Shown here: positions 39,425 to 49,121 of the stretch, piece by piece
How the letters are laid out: the number at the start of each line of letters is the position of its first letter
Numbering within the stretch: the first letter of the stretch is position 1
Origin: Pseudomonas sp. MWU15-20650
GTDB lineage: Bacteria; Pseudomonadota; Gammaproteobacteria; Pseudomonadales; Pseudomonadaceae
Direction: 5' to 3'
Assembly: GCF_023242475.1 (NCBI RefSeq)
Contig: NZ_JALJFG010000013.1
Location: forward strand, 58,656 to 122,655
DNA length: 64,000 bases
Position numbers and translations under genes: made by a program
Notes under the pieces: model-generated
Seen by the model: only the letters and a program-made list of their open reading frames with translations
What the model was told of the DNA's origin: nothing
Database searches by the model: none

Positions 39425-40294
39425 TCACAGCGCCTGTGTCTGCTCTAGTCCCTCTATGAGGAAATCAAGCACTGCGCGGATTTTCAGAGAGCTGCGTAAG
39501 TCTTCATGAAACGCCAGCCAGATGGGGAGTTCCAGCGGTGTGTGATCCATGTCCACCCTTGCCAGCCCATATTCTTTGCCTAAAAAATCCGGCAGGAAAA
39601 CGATGCCGGCATGGCCTACGGCAGCTAATGCCTGGATACGCAGGTCATTGCTGGTGACGCAAAGCAGTCTGCCGTCCAGCCGATCCAGGAGCCATTGCTG
39701 CTGTACCGAATCCTCCATGCTACGGTCGTAGCCTATGAACTCGAACGCTTCAGGTTCACGCTGACTGATGTAGTCCTCGCTGGCATGGGGGTAAAAACGC
39801 AAGGAACCGAACCTCTTGGCGACGACACTCTGTTCATCCGGCCTGCTGAAGGTAATGGCAATATCGGTTTCTTTCCTCGCCAACGATGCAGTGGACTTGG
39901 CGCCGACGAGCGTGAGCTGCAGCCTTGGATAACGCTCGCGCAATATCCCAAGTCGCCGAGCGACCAACGTTCCGAGGTATGCAGGCGGCGCAGACAAGAT
40001 CACTGCACCCTCTATACGGCTTTCTCCGCCGTCAGCGAATCGCCTGAGCGCAAGTGACGCAGACTCCATCTGCGCTGCATATTCACCTACCTTCACACCC
40101 TCCTCGGTCAGTTGGTAGACACGGCCCCTACGATCTACCAGCTTCATGTCCAAAGAGGCTTCAAGGGCCGCTATTCGGCGAGCCACAGTCGCGTGCTCCA
40201 CTCCCAGCGAACGAGCCGCAGCGGCCAAGGAGCCCTCATGAACGAAGGCAAAGAAAAAACGGAGGCTGTCCCAGTCAAGCATATTGGTCATCAA
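39425..40294 (-). CDS. LysR-family transcriptional regulator
   Basis: The protein has 289 residues. The N-terminal helix-turn-helix is WDSLRFFFAFVHEGSLAAAA followed by RSLGVEHATVARRIAALEAS. The effector domain shows AYLGTLVARRLGILRERYP and a late GHAGIVFLPDFLG strand. His and Ala replace the usual Gln and Ser in the recognition helix (VEHATVARRI), as in a subgroup of proteobacterial LysR proteins. It is followed on the same strand by the MFS gene, its likely target. ATG codons at Met1, Met2 and Met5 are all possible starts. Confidence 0.87.
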   Translation of the reverse strand: MMTNMLDWDSLRFFFAFVHEGSLAAAARSLGVEHATVARRIAALEASLDMKLVDRRGRVYQLTEEGVKVGEYAAQMESASLALRRFADGGESRIEGAVILSAPPAYLGTLVARRLGILRERYPRLQLTLVGAKSTASLARKETDIAITFSRPDEQSVVAKRFGSLRFYPHASEDYISQREPEAFEFIGYDRSMEDSVQQQWLLDRLDGRLLCVTSNDLRIQALAAVGHAGIVFLPDFLGKEYGLARVDMDHTPLELPIWLAFHEDLRSSLKIRAVLDFLIEGLEQTQAL

Positions 40295-40533
40295 GGTGAA
40301 GTTAGGAGGGGATTTACAGCGAGCTAAACGCGTAGCTTACCGATAAATCAGGTGGCGCTGCCGCATAAAGGTACCCATGAGGACGTTGACCGCGAAGATG
40401 TTGATGAGTCGGGAGGAGGGGGCCTGTTGTTGTTCCACTTCATTGAGCGCTACCCCCTGGTCGTTCTCGGCATGGAGGTCTTTACCCTGGCTGTCAGGGC
40501 TTGCGCGCACGTGCGAGTTCGATCAATGCAGGG

Positions 40534-42597
40534 TCACACCTGAGTCTTGGCGCTGCTAAAGCTCTCCAGCACTCCCTGTGCGCTCATCGGTTTGCCCAGT
40601 AGGTAACCCTGCAAGATGTCGCAGCCTAGCTCGGTCAGCATTTCTTGCTGTTCAGCGGTTTCCACCCCCTCGGCGACGATCCTCAGGCCCAGAGTCTTGC
40701 CAAGCGCGACTATCGACGAAACGATGGCCGCGTCGTCGTTGTTTTTAGCCAGTTCGGTGATGAAGCCTCGGTCGATCTTCAGCTCATTGGCAGGTAGGCG
40801 CTTGAGGTAAAGCAGGCTGGAATATCCGGTACCGAAGTCGTCAATGGAAATGCTGACGCCCAGCGCTGACAACTGATCGAGGACGATCAGCGCGGCCTCC
40901 GCGTCGCGCATGGCAGTAGACTCGGTCACCTCGAGGGTCAGAAAACGAGGTGGCAGGCCATTGCTCTGCAGTGCCGTACGCACGACGTCAACCAGCCCTG
41001 CATTGGCCAATTGCACCGTCGATAGATTGACCGCAATACTCCATTCCCCTTTACCGAGGGCGTGCCATTCGGCCATCTGCCGACAGGCTTCATTTATTAC
41101 CCAGTTTCCGATTGGCACGATCAGCCCAGTTCGTTCGGCTAGGGGCAGAAAGCGGTCGGGTGGCACTAGGCCCAAGCTTGGATTGTTCCATCGCAACAGG
41201 GCCTCAACACCCGTCATAGGGCCGTCGGGAGCAACCATTTTCGGCTGGTAGTGCAGGATCAACTCATTCCGCTCGAGGGCCTTGCGTAGATCCTGCTGTA
41301 ACTGCAGTTGCTGGTGGGCATTGATATTCATGGCTTTTTCGAAGAAATAGTAGCCGTTTCGCCCCTGCTCCTTGGCGTGATACATGGCCGCATCTGCGTT
41401 GACCATAAGCTCATGGTTGGTATGACCATCGGCTGGAAAAATGGCAATACCAATGCTTGTGGACACATGCACTGTCTGCCGCCCTAAGACGAATGGGGCC
41501 TTGATATCTTCCACCAGGCGTTGGGCGAGGGTCGCAGCATCATCAGGCTCGGTGAGGTCGATCAGCAGTACGAATTCGTCACCCCCCAAGCGCGCCCCAG
41601 TATCTTCGCCGCGCTTGGCATTATTGATACGCGCAGCCACTTCCATCAGCAGTTGGTCGCCGGTGTGATGGCCGTAGGTATCGTTCACCATTTTGAATCC
41701 GTCCAGGTCCATGAACAGCACGGCAAACTGGCTCTTTTGCCGCCTGGCTTTCTGGATCGCCTGCGCAAGGCGGTCGTTGAGTAGGATGCGGTTGGGCAGG
41801 CGTGTCAAATTGTCGTGCAGGGCGAGTTGCACCAGCTCGCTGTTGGCACGATCAAGAGAGTTGGCCAGTCGGCTAGTACGCACGTCGAGCATCGAGATAA
41901 TCAGGGCAATTGCACAGACGGCCAAGGTGACCAGGATCACCAGTATCATCAGCCATTGCCTATCGATACCTGTGTTGACTGCACCGCATACACTGCCCAG
42001 CGGGAATTGTGCTGCTGACATGCCTGTGTAGTGCATTCCGACGATGGCGCAACCCATCACCAGGGAGGCACAGAGGCGCGTGCGATTGATGTACTTGCGT
42101 TCTCCACGCAGGCGGAAGGCTATCCATAGCGCCGCACCAGAGGCGAAAATGGCGATCAGCACCGACAGTACAAATAGCGACCGAACGTATTCCACCACGG
42201 GGTTCATCAGCAGTGCCGCCATGCCCGTATAGTGCATGGCGGCAATGCCGATACCCATCAACACCGCGCCCGCCAGCAGCCAAGGCAGCGGCATTTCCTT
42301 TTGGCAGACCAGCCAGAGGGCGAAGGCCGAGGAGGCGATGGCGATCACTAGCGACAGGCCCGTGAGGGTCAAGTCATAGCCCAGTCGGATCGGCAGTTGG
42401 AAGGCCAGCATGCCGATGAAGTGCATTGACCAGATGCCGGTGCCCATGGCGAATGAACCGCCAACCAGCCAAAATGCCGAGGTTTTTCCTTGGGTGCGCG
42501 TGACACGACCGGCCATGTTCAGCGCAGTGTAGGACGCTAAGATCGCGACAATCAGGGAGAGCAGGACATACAGCCCGTTATAACTGCCTACAAGCAT
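40534..42597 (-). CDS. MHYT-GGDEF-EAL membrane protein (cyclic-di-GMP turnover)
   Basis: About 687 residues from ATG 42597, chosen because GGAGG precedes it by five bases. The N-terminal 250 residues form a seven-helix MHYT sensor with repeats SMHFIGM, AMHYTGM and GMHYTGM, thought to bind metal and sense gas. A GGDEF domain follows (NRILLNDRLAQ; intact active-site motif ARLGGDEFVLL). The C-terminal EAL domain keeps GVEALLRW and IDDFGTGYSSL. Both catalytic signatures look intact, so it could make or degrade cyclic-di-GMP. Proteins of this layout are common in pseudomonads and often influence biofilm formation. It is divergent from the TonB receptor, and no functional link is evident. Confidence 0.92.
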   Translation of the reverse strand: MLVGSYNGLYVLLSLIVAILASYTALNMAGRVTRTQGKTSAFWLVGGSFAMGTGIWSMHFIGMLAFQLPIRLGYDLTLTGLSLVIAIASSAFALWLVCQKEMPLPWLLAGAVLMGIGIAAMHYTGMAALLMNPVVEYVRSLFVLSVLIAIFASGAALWIAFRLRGERKYINRTRLCASLVMGCAIVGMHYTGMSAAQFPLGSVCGAVNTGIDRQWLMILVILVTLAVCAIALIISMLDVRTSRLANSLDRANSELVQLALHDNLTRLPNRILLNDRLAQAIQKARRQKSQFAVLFMDLDGFKMVNDTYGHHTGDQLLMEVAARINNAKRGEDTGARLGGDEFVLLIDLTEPDDAATLAQRLVEDIKAPFVLGRQTVHVSTSIGIAIFPADGHTNHELMVNADAAMYHAKEQGRNGYYFFEKAMNINAHQQLQLQQDLRKALERNELILHYQPKMVAPDGPMTGVEALLRWNNPSLGLVPPDRFLPLAERTGLIVPIGNWVINEACRQMAEWHALGKGEWSIAVNLSTVQLANAGLVDVVRTALQSNGLPPRFLTLEVTESTAMRDAEAALIVLDQLSALGVSISIDDFGTGYSSLLYLKRLPANELKIDRGFITELAKNNDDAAIVSSIVALGKTLGLRIVAEGVETAEQQEMLTELGCDILQGYLLGKPMSAQGVLESFSSAKTQV

Positions 42598-42968
42598 TGA
42601 ACCTCCGAACGTGTAGTCCAACTCTTTTGCTTATCGGCGGCGCGGAGCATTTCTGAAGGAGTCAGTTGCTGCCCGTGCATCGGAATCGCTTCATATCGGT
42701 ATGGAACCCAACGTGCCCGCTGGGCGCCGACGCCACTACCGCTGTGCCGCGAGGTCTTGGCTTTCTTCGGGGTGACACCGTACCGTTGTTTGGAAACGGA
42801 AAGACTCGTTCTGACCTCTGTCTATCATCAGCGGTTTGTACAGCCGTAGTTGCGTTCAGAAAATACAAATGCGAATACGTATCAAAGGCCAGAAATGCGG
42901 TATACCATATGCCGCGATTTATTGGCACGTATGCCGTCCCATTTGGCTATTTTCTCAAGGTTTCCAAG
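42598..42968. other. 371-base divergent intergenic region
   Basis: It separates the cyclic-di-GMP gene and the TonB receptor. The receptor's reading frame is open back to 42666, but that part has no signal-peptide character and is treated as non-coding. A weak Fur-like site lies at 42865-42883 (11 of 19 bases, around the palindrome ATACGTAT), plausible for a siderophore receptor. Nothing else stands out. Confidence 0.5.
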
Positions 42969-45095
42969 ATGCGTCGTACGCTGGTTTCTATCTGTGTGAT
43001 TCATGCGTTTTCCGCTTCCTGCTGGGCAGAGGACCCCACAACCGATAACGCTATTCTGGAGTTGCAAGCGACCAACATCGTTGGCACGGCTGACTTTGAA
43101 ACCGCCCAAGGGCCCGTGGACGGCTACCGGGCAACGCGTTCAGCCAGTGCAACGCGTACCGACACGTCGATCCACGAGACGCCTCAATCCATCAGTGTAG
43201 TGACCAAGGATGTCGTGGAAGACATCAGTGCCACCCGATTGCAGGATGCGCTCGATTACGCCGGTGGTGTGGGGCGGGCCAACAACTTTGGCGGCCAGGG
43301 CCTGACCACATTTACCGTACGTGGATTGACCACCGGGGAGTTTTATCGCAACGGGTTCCCGATCAACCGTGGCTATCCGAACATGCCGGATGCGAACACC
43401 ATCGAAAGGCTCGAAGTGCTGCGAGGGCCTGCGACCCTGCTCTATGGCCGAGGCGATCCAGGTGGCACGTTCAACATCATCTCCAAACAACCGCTGGCCG
43501 AGCCCACTGTGACGCTGGGTAGCCAACTCGACGATCAGGGAATGCAACGCGCCACCCTGGATGCCTCCGGCCCGCTGGATGAAGAAGGCCGCTTGGCCTA
43601 TCGCCTGAATTGGGTGGGAGAGGGCGGTGATACCTTTCGAGACCATGTCGAAACCGAACGATACGCTATCACGCCGGTACTTGCCTGGCAGCTCAACGAT
43701 GACACCAAGGTGATCTTCGAGGGTGACTTCATGCGCAACAATCACCCACTGGATCGCGGTGTGACGCACTTTCCCAATCAAATCGGCAGCGCCTCTCGCG
43801 ACACCTTCTTCGGTGAAAAAGACGCCGGCAAACTGCACAACGACAACAATATGGCCCAGCTGCGTTTCGAGCACCTTCTCAATGATAACTGGACACTGGG
43901 CGGCGGTTTTCAATGGCTCGACGGCACTCTCCAGGGGAACGCGGTTGAAGCCAACGGGGTCGCCGCAGATGGCCGCACCCTGGGTCGCAACTTCAACTAC
44001 CGCAAGCTGGAATGGACGGACAAGGACACCCAGCTAAACCTCACCGGGCATTTCAACGCAGGCGGTTTCGATCACACCTTGCTGACCGGTGTCGAGTACG
44101 AGGATTACGACTACACGTCGATAATTCAACGCTCCAGTGGAGCGGTGGGTGCCTACCCGATCGACCTCTTCGCTCCGGCGTATGGCCAGCCTCGTCCAGC
44201 GTTGACTCGAACCCCAACCCATGACGAGGAAAACCTCAAGACGTACGCGGCATTCGTACAGGACCAGGTGGCGTTGACCGAGCGCTTGAGCGTATTGGCC
44301 GGGGCCCGTTTCGAGCGCTTTGAGCATGATTACCAGACCTTTGTGCCGGGAGGCAGAAGCTGGCAGGCCAGTGGCAATGCGGTGACCCCGCGCGTTGGGG
44401 TGACCTATGACCTCACCGACACTGTGGCGATCTATGCCGATACGGCTCGCTCGTTCAAACCCAATACCGGTGCCAGTCGCCAGGGCGGTGGATTCGAACC
44501 GGAAAAGGGCAAATCCTATGAACTGGGTATCAAGTGGGAAGCGCTGGACAGTCAATTGAGTGTCGACGCGGCGTTCTACCAGATCGAAAAGCGCAACGTA
44601 CTCACCACCGATCCTGTGGACTCGACTTTCAGCGTGGCGGCAGGCCAGGTGCGCAGTCGTGGTTTCGATCTGAACGTTGCTGGCAACCTGACCCCGCAAT
44701 GGCGGGTGATTGGCGGCTACGCTTATGTCGATGCCGAAGTGACCAAGGACAGCGTCATAAAGTCTGGAACCCGACTGATGAACATTCCGCAAAACAGCTT
44801 CAGCTTGCTGAATGTCTACGAGTTCCAGGAGGGTGCCCTCAAGGGACTAGGGCTTGGTACCGGTCTCAAGTACGTCGATGAGCGCGCGGGGCAGACCGCC
44901 AACACGGCGTTTTCGATGGGCAACTACACCGTTGTCGATCTACTGAGCTATTACAAGGTCAATGAAAAAATCCGGCTGAATCTGGATGTGAAAAACCTGA
45001 CGGATGAACATTATGAAGAGGGGGCGTTCGGCAACGTTTACGCTTATCCAGGGGCACCGAGAACGGTGCAGGTCGGTATTTCATATACGTTGTGA
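42969..45095 (+). CDS. TonB-dependent outer-membrane siderophore receptor
   Basis: 708 residues from the chosen ATG at 42969, where MRRTLVSICVIHAFSASCWA gives a good signal peptide cleaved after CWA. The plug domain follows directly (IHETPQSISVVTKDVVEDI; VRGLTTGEFYRNGFP; IERLEVLRGPATLLYGRGDP), then a long beta-barrel with typical ARSFKPNTG and C-terminal LTDEHYEEG segments. There is no N-terminal STN signalling domain, so it is not a transducer-type receptor. The sequence resembles FhuA/FoxA-type ferric hydroxamate receptors, but the ligand cannot be fixed. No siderophore biosynthesis genes are adjacent. It ends in Leu rather than the usual aromatic residue. Confidence 0.93.
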   Translation: MRRTLVSICVIHAFSASCWAEDPTTDNAILELQATNIVGTADFETAQGPVDGYRATRSASATRTDTSIHETPQSISVVTKDVVEDISATRLQDALDYAGGVGRANNFGGQGLTTFTVRGLTTGEFYRNGFPINRGYPNMPDANTIERLEVLRGPATLLYGRGDPGGTFNIISKQPLAEPTVTLGSQLDDQGMQRATLDASGPLDEEGRLAYRLNWVGEGGDTFRDHVETERYAITPVLAWQLNDDTKVIFEGDFMRNNHPLDRGVTHFPNQIGSASRDTFFGEKDAGKLHNDNNMAQLRFEHLLNDNWTLGGGFQWLDGTLQGNAVEANGVAADGRTLGRNFNYRKLEWTDKDTQLNLTGHFNAGGFDHTLLTGVEYEDYDYTSIIQRSSGAVGAYPIDLFAPAYGQPRPALTRTPTHDEENLKTYAAFVQDQVALTERLSVLAGARFERFEHDYQTFVPGGRSWQASGNAVTPRVGVTYDLTDTVAIYADTARSFKPNTGASRQGGGFEPEKGKSYELGIKWEALDSQLSVDAAFYQIEKRNVLTTDPVDSTFSVAAGQVRSRGFDLNVAGNLTPQWRVIGGYAYVDAEVTKDSVIKSGTRLMNIPQNSFSLLNVYEFQEGALKGLGLGTGLKYVDERAGQTANTAFSMGNYTVVDLLSYYKVNEKIRLNLDVKNLTDEHYEEGAFGNVYAYPGAPRTVQVGISYTL

Positions 45096-45147
45096 TTCGA
45101 TTGAAACCGTTGAGTCCTGGCTGACCACGTGATTCTGGTTTGAATAC

Positions 45148-45171
45148 AAAGGGCCCTTTGCGGGCCTTTTT
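45148..45171 (+). terminator. Intrinsic terminator after the TonB receptor
   Basis: GGCCC-TTTGC-GGGCC stem flanked by an A-run and followed by TTTTT, 50 bases after the receptor stop. Confidence 0.8.
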
Positions 45172-45319
45172 GTTGGCCATACGGCAGGCGCTTGCTGCTA
45201 TTAAAAAAAGCAGCCCTTACTCCCGGATATCATGATTTTTCACCCGCATGTCCCTTCCATATAGTCCTCCCAAGCCCACTTGGAACACGGTTGTGTTTCC
45301 CTTGATGCGAGACAACTTT

Positions 45320-46588
45320 ATGGAAAATAAGAAACGCACCGTCCAAGCGCCAGAGGTCGGGATGGGGACTCGAGTCGTATGGGGAGGAGAGCAGGTTCAA
45401 CATCCCTACAATGCGACCCAGACACCCATCGTGGCGAGTGCTGCCTATGGCTATGACGATATCGATGAGTGGTATGACGTGGCGCTGGGAAAGGCGCCCG
45501 GCTTTATTTACAGCCGGATGAGCAATCCCACCGTCTGCGTCCTGGAAGATAAACTCTGTGAGCTGGAACGCGCAGAGTCGGCTGTCGCGTTCAGTACTGG
45601 AATGGCTGCCATCAGTGGTGTACTCCACACGTTCCTATCCTGTGGGCAGCGTGTGATATCTACACGTGACAGCTACGGCGGTACGAACAAGATTTTCGAG
45701 GAGTTTCTTCCCCGCATGGGTGTGGAGGTAACCCTTTGCGATACGCTCGACACTATGGCGCTTGAACAGGAAATCGCTAAAGGTTGCAGCGTCCTGTACC
45801 TGGAAACACCCACGAACCCAACACTGAAAATTGTTGATATTCGGCGCCTTGTGGCAGCGGCCAAGCGAGTGGGTGCTTTGGTTGTTGCGGATAACACATT
45901 CGCGACGCCTCTGAATCAGAACCCTCTCGCATTAGGCGTTGATGTGGTTGTGCACAGCGCGACCAAATTCCTCTCCGGTCATGGTGATGTACTCGGTGGC
46001 GTAGTTTGCGGCGCCGAGCATTTGATGTCTCAAGTTCGCCATTACCGCGAAATCAATGGTGCTTCGCTGGATCCTTTTTCGGCGTATCTCATCATCCGAG
46101 GCATCAAGACTCTGGCTTTGCGTGTTCGCCAGCAACAGGCGAGCGCGAAGCTTTTGGCCGAGTACCTCTGTACTGAACCGTTGGTTGAGTCGGTGAACTA
46201 TCCGGGGTTGCCTCAACATCCAGGTCATGACATCGCTTGTTCACAAATGAACGGCTTCGGAGCCATCGTCAGCTTCGTGCTCAAAGGCGGCATGGGCACA
46301 GTGACCCGTTTGCTACCGCTGCTCAGATATGCGCATCGGGCGGGTAATCTGGGCGCTGTCGAGACCATCTATGGGCCGGCTCGGACGACCAGTCATGTGG
46401 AAAATACCTTGGAAGAGCGTCAGGCACTTGGAATCTCTGAAGGGTTGGTTCGGGTGTCGGTAGGCATTGAAGATTCAGCAGATTTATTGGCTGACCTAAA
46501 ACAGGCGTTCGCTTCAGTGCGAAGTCAACACGGTGAGGCGAATGTTAATGCTGAGCGTGCCCAACGCTTCATTGAGGTCGAAACCTGA
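45320..46588 (+). CDS. PLP-dependent gamma-family lyase (methionine/cystathionine gamma-lyase type)
   Basis: 422 residues from ATG 45320 (MENKKRTVQ); an upstream ATG at 45305 is possible, and neither has a strong ribosome-binding site. Cys/Met-metabolism fold: the PLP lysine is K216 in HSATKFLSGHGD, with YSRMSNPT near the N-terminus and DNTFATP before the lysine. Family members cleave the gamma substituent of methionine, cystathionine or homoserine derivatives, giving a 2-oxoacid and ammonia. The active-site position that is Cys in P. putida methionine gamma-lyase (YGCT) is Gly here (YGGT), so methionine need not be the best substrate. The next gene is an S-methylmethionine-type permease and a 2-oxoacid dehydrogenase E1 lies downstream, so a role in sulfonium/methionine or homoserine catabolism is likely. 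Confidence 0.87.
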   Translation: MENKKRTVQAPEVGMGTRVVWGGEQVQHPYNATQTPIVASAAYGYDDIDEWYDVALGKAPGFIYSRMSNPTVCVLEDKLCELERAESAVAFSTGMAAISGVLHTFLSCGQRVISTRDSYGGTNKIFEEFLPRMGVEVTLCDTLDTMALEQEIAKGCSVLYLETPTNPTLKIVDIRRLVAAAKRVGALVVADNTFATPLNQNPLALGVDVVVHSATKFLSGHGDVLGGVVCGAEHLMSQVRHYREINGASLDPFSAYLIIRGIKTLALRVRQQQASAKLLAEYLCTEPLVESVNYPGLPQHPGHDIACSQMNGFGAIVSFVLKGGMGTVTRLLPLLRYAHRAGNLGAVETIYGPARTTSHVENTLEERQALGISEGLVRVSVGIEDSADLLADLKQAFASVRSQHGEANVNAERAQRFIEVET

Positions 46589-46724
46589 ATACGGGCAGGA
46601 CGCTCGAGCTTCATCTTAAGCTCTTCATGAAGAATCAAAATAATAAAATCCAGCGACGACAAATGAGTACTGCCCAACAGCCAGTCATAAGACGTTTGTC
46701 CGAACATTTCATGAGAATAAAACG

Positions 46725-48161
46725 ATGTCCACACCTATCGAAGATCATCAGCCCGACCCAAACGCACATTTCAAAAAGGAAATGCAAACACGCCATATCG
46801 TGATGTTGGCATTGGGCGGGGTGATTGGTACGGGCTTATTCCTTACCTCCGGATACACGGTTAACCAGGCAGGGCCGCTCGGTGCAGTGATCGCTTACAT
46901 CATCGGTGCCGTGATGGTGTATTTAGTCATGGTCTGTCTCGGTGAACTGGCGGTACAGATGCCGGAAACCGGATCTTTCAGTACCTATGCAACGCGATAT
47001 CTAGGTCCGGGAACAGGCTACACAGTGGCTTGGCTTTACTGGCTCACTTGGGCGGTCGCTATCGGTTCGGAGTTTACCGCGGCGGGCATACTGATGGTTC
47101 GGTGGTTTCCGGATACACCGGTCTGGATTTGGAGCGCGCTATTTGCCATCGCCGTGTTCTCAAGCAATGTTGTCTCTGTGCGCTGGTTTGCAGAGACCGA
47201 ATTTTGGCTTTCGCTGATTAAGGTGCTGACCGTTATCACATTCATTGTGATTGGCGCAGCGGCCATTTTCGGTCTGATTCAAGTGCAGAGTTTGCAGGGA
47301 TCGGGGCTGTCCAACTTCACACGCGAGGGACTTTTCCCCACCGGTTTTCTCCCCATTGCAATGACCCTCCTGGCTGTTTCCTTCGCATTTTCCGGGACTG
47401 AGCTGATCGGGATTGCGGCGGGTGAAGCGCAAGATCCACACACGAGCGTGCCCAGGGCAATCCGCACGACAGTGGTTCGGTTGGCGCTGTTTTTCGTGGG
47501 GACAATTTTCGTCCTTGCGACGTTACTGCCACGAGAGCAAGCGGGGCTCGTAGAAAGTCCGTTCGTCATGGTGTTTGAGCTGATAGGCATCCCATACTCC
47601 GCCGACATTATGAACTTCGTCATTCTCACGGCACTGATTTCCGCCGCTAACTCGGGGCTGTATGCCGCATCGCGCATGCTGTGGACATTGAGCGACCAAG
47701 GGCACATGCCTAAGCGCTACGCCAAGCTCTCCCGTCGAGGTACACCGGTGAACGCCATCGTTCTCAGTATGGCGGGGGCGGTGGCTTCTCTGCTCAGCAG
47801 TGTGTTTGCCCCTGACACGGTTTACTTAGCCTTGGTGTCCATTTCCGGCCTGGCGGTCGTAGTCGTGTGGATGAGCATTGCTGCAAGCCAGATCGCGTTC
47901 CGCCGTCAGTACGTTGCGAATGGCGGACGAGTTGAAGACTTGCATTTCCGTGTACGAGGCTATCCCTGGGTGCCTATCGGTGCACTGTTGTGTTGCCTGC
48001 TGGCCTGTGTGGGTATCGCTTTTGATCCAGAGCAGCGAGTGGCGCTTTATTTCGGACTTCCCTTCATCGCGTGGTGTTATTTCGTTCACTGGGTCACTCG
48101 AAACAAGAGAGCAGAGCGCTTGGCGTTAGCCGCAGTTGTTCATTCCTCTGGCACGGTGTGA
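46725..48161 (+). CDS. APC-family amino-acid permease, MmuP-like (S-methylmethionine)
   Basis: The protein has 478 residues and about twelve membrane helices. The APC signature [20 protein letters not shown] opens helix 1. Long stretches follow E. coli MmuP closely from memory: [68 protein letters not shown]. MmuP imports S-methylmethionine. Substrate assignment by resemblance is reasonable but not certain, as relatives carry other amino acids. It sits 136 bases after the gamma-lyase, probably in one transcription unit, and before the LysR regulator. Confidence 0.88.
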   Translation: MSTPIEDHQPDPNAHFKKEMQTRHIVMLALGGVIGTGLFLTSGYTVNQAGPLGAVIAYIIGAVMVYLVMVCLGELAVQMPETGSFSTYATRYLGPGTGYTVAWLYWLTWAVAIGSEFTAAGILMVRWFPDTPVWIWSALFAIAVFSSNVVSVRWFAETEFWLSLIKVLTVITFIVIGAAAIFGLIQVQSLQGSGLSNFTREGLFPTGFLPIAMTLLAVSFAFSGTELIGIAAGEAQDPHTSVPRAIRTTVVRLALFFVGTIFVLATLLPREQAGLVESPFVMVFELIGIPYSADIMNFVILTALISAANSGLYAASRMLWTLSDQGHMPKRYAKLSRRGTPVNAIVLSMAGAVASLLSSVFAPDTVYLALVSISGLAVVVVWMSIAASQIAFRRQYVANGGRVEDLHFRVRGYPWVPIGALLCCLLACVGIAFDPEQRVALYFGLPFIAWCYFVHWVTRNKRAERLALAAVVHSSGTV

Positions 48162-48212
48162 GTTTCTCAGGCAATGATTGAGCATAGTTGAAGCCCTGAT
48201 GAGGTTACGCCG

Positions 48213-49103
48213 ATGAGTCAAAAGTCACTCCCCCCCTTGAACTGGTTGAGGGCATTCGAAGTATCGGCGCGTTGTTTAAACTTCACCCACGCGGCACAAG
48301 AACTCTATTTGACTCAAGGGGCCGTGAGTCAGCAGATCCGCCAGTTAGAAAGTCACCTCGGTGTGGCGCTGTTCAAGCGCTTGCCCCGAGGGCTTGGCTT
48401 GACCGAGGAAGGGCAGTCGTACCTGCCCGTTGTACAAGACGCGATCAGTCGCCTTGCAGTCGGTACCAACGAGATTTTCGGCCAGCGCCGCCGAAGACAC
48501 TTGAAGGTGCGTGGCAGCCTTTCCTTTCTTCACTATTGGTTGGCCCCCCGGCTCGCAGATTTTTGCCGGGAGTATCCCCAGATTGATATTCGATATATCA
48601 GCAATGTTTGGGTGAAAGAACCGGACGGTGAGGATGACCTGGAGATTCGCTGGGGGTGCGGTGAGTGGTCGGGCTTGCACGCTCAGCGATTGACGTGGGA
48701 CATCCTTGAGCCTGTTTGCTCCCCAACGCTCATGGCCCATTCACCCATACATGAGCCCCGCGACTTGATGAACCATTCACTGCTTCATGTATTGGGGTAT
48801 GAAGAGGGGTGGGGGTACTGGTTGAAGCGTGTGGGAGCAGATGACGTCGACTACTCCCGTGGCCTTCAGTTCGACACGCTGATTTCCACGATCCGCATGG
48901 CTGAATTGGGGCAGGGCGTTGCACTGGCACGGTCTTCGGTGGTCGAGGATTTGCTCAAGAGTGGGCAACTGGTGGCGCCATTCAATTACCGAATCGAGGC
49001 AAGCGAATCCTTTTATCTGGTGCACGAACAGAACGAAGTGCTATCGCCTGATGCCGCACATTTTTCTACCTGGCTGGTGGCTCAAGCCCATCGCCTTTTG
49101 TAA
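48213..49103 (+). CDS. LysR-family regulator (GcvA-like)
   Basis: The protein has 296 residues. The helix-turn-helix region reads LPPLNWLRAFEVSARCLNFT, then QELYLTQGAVSQQIRQLE. The effector domain is of the GcvA subgroup (LEIRWGCGEWSG; AELGQGVALARSSVV). It lies between the permease and the threonine-synthase-like gene on the same strand and probably controls the amino-acid catabolic genes around it. It is 52 bases after the permease stop and 18 bases before the next start. Confidence 0.88.
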   Translation: MSQKSLPPLNWLRAFEVSARCLNFTHAAQELYLTQGAVSQQIRQLESHLGVALFKRLPRGLGLTEEGQSYLPVVQDAISRLAVGTNEIFGQRRRRHLKVRGSLSFLHYWLAPRLADFCREYPQIDIRYISNVWVKEPDGEDDLEIRWGCGEWSGLHAQRLTWDILEPVCSPTLMAHSPIHEPRDLMNHSLLHVLGYEEGWGYWLKRVGADDVDYSRGLQFDTLISTIRMAELGQGVALARSSVVEDLLKSGQLVAPFNYRIEASESFYLVHEQNEVLSPDAAHFSTWLVAQAHRLL

Positions 49104-49121
49104 GACTGATAGGGAGTTGCC

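Noticed and set aside
42666..42968. Extended N-terminus of the TonB receptor
   Set aside because: The frame is open, but the residues have no signal-peptide character and a proper signal peptide begins at 42969.
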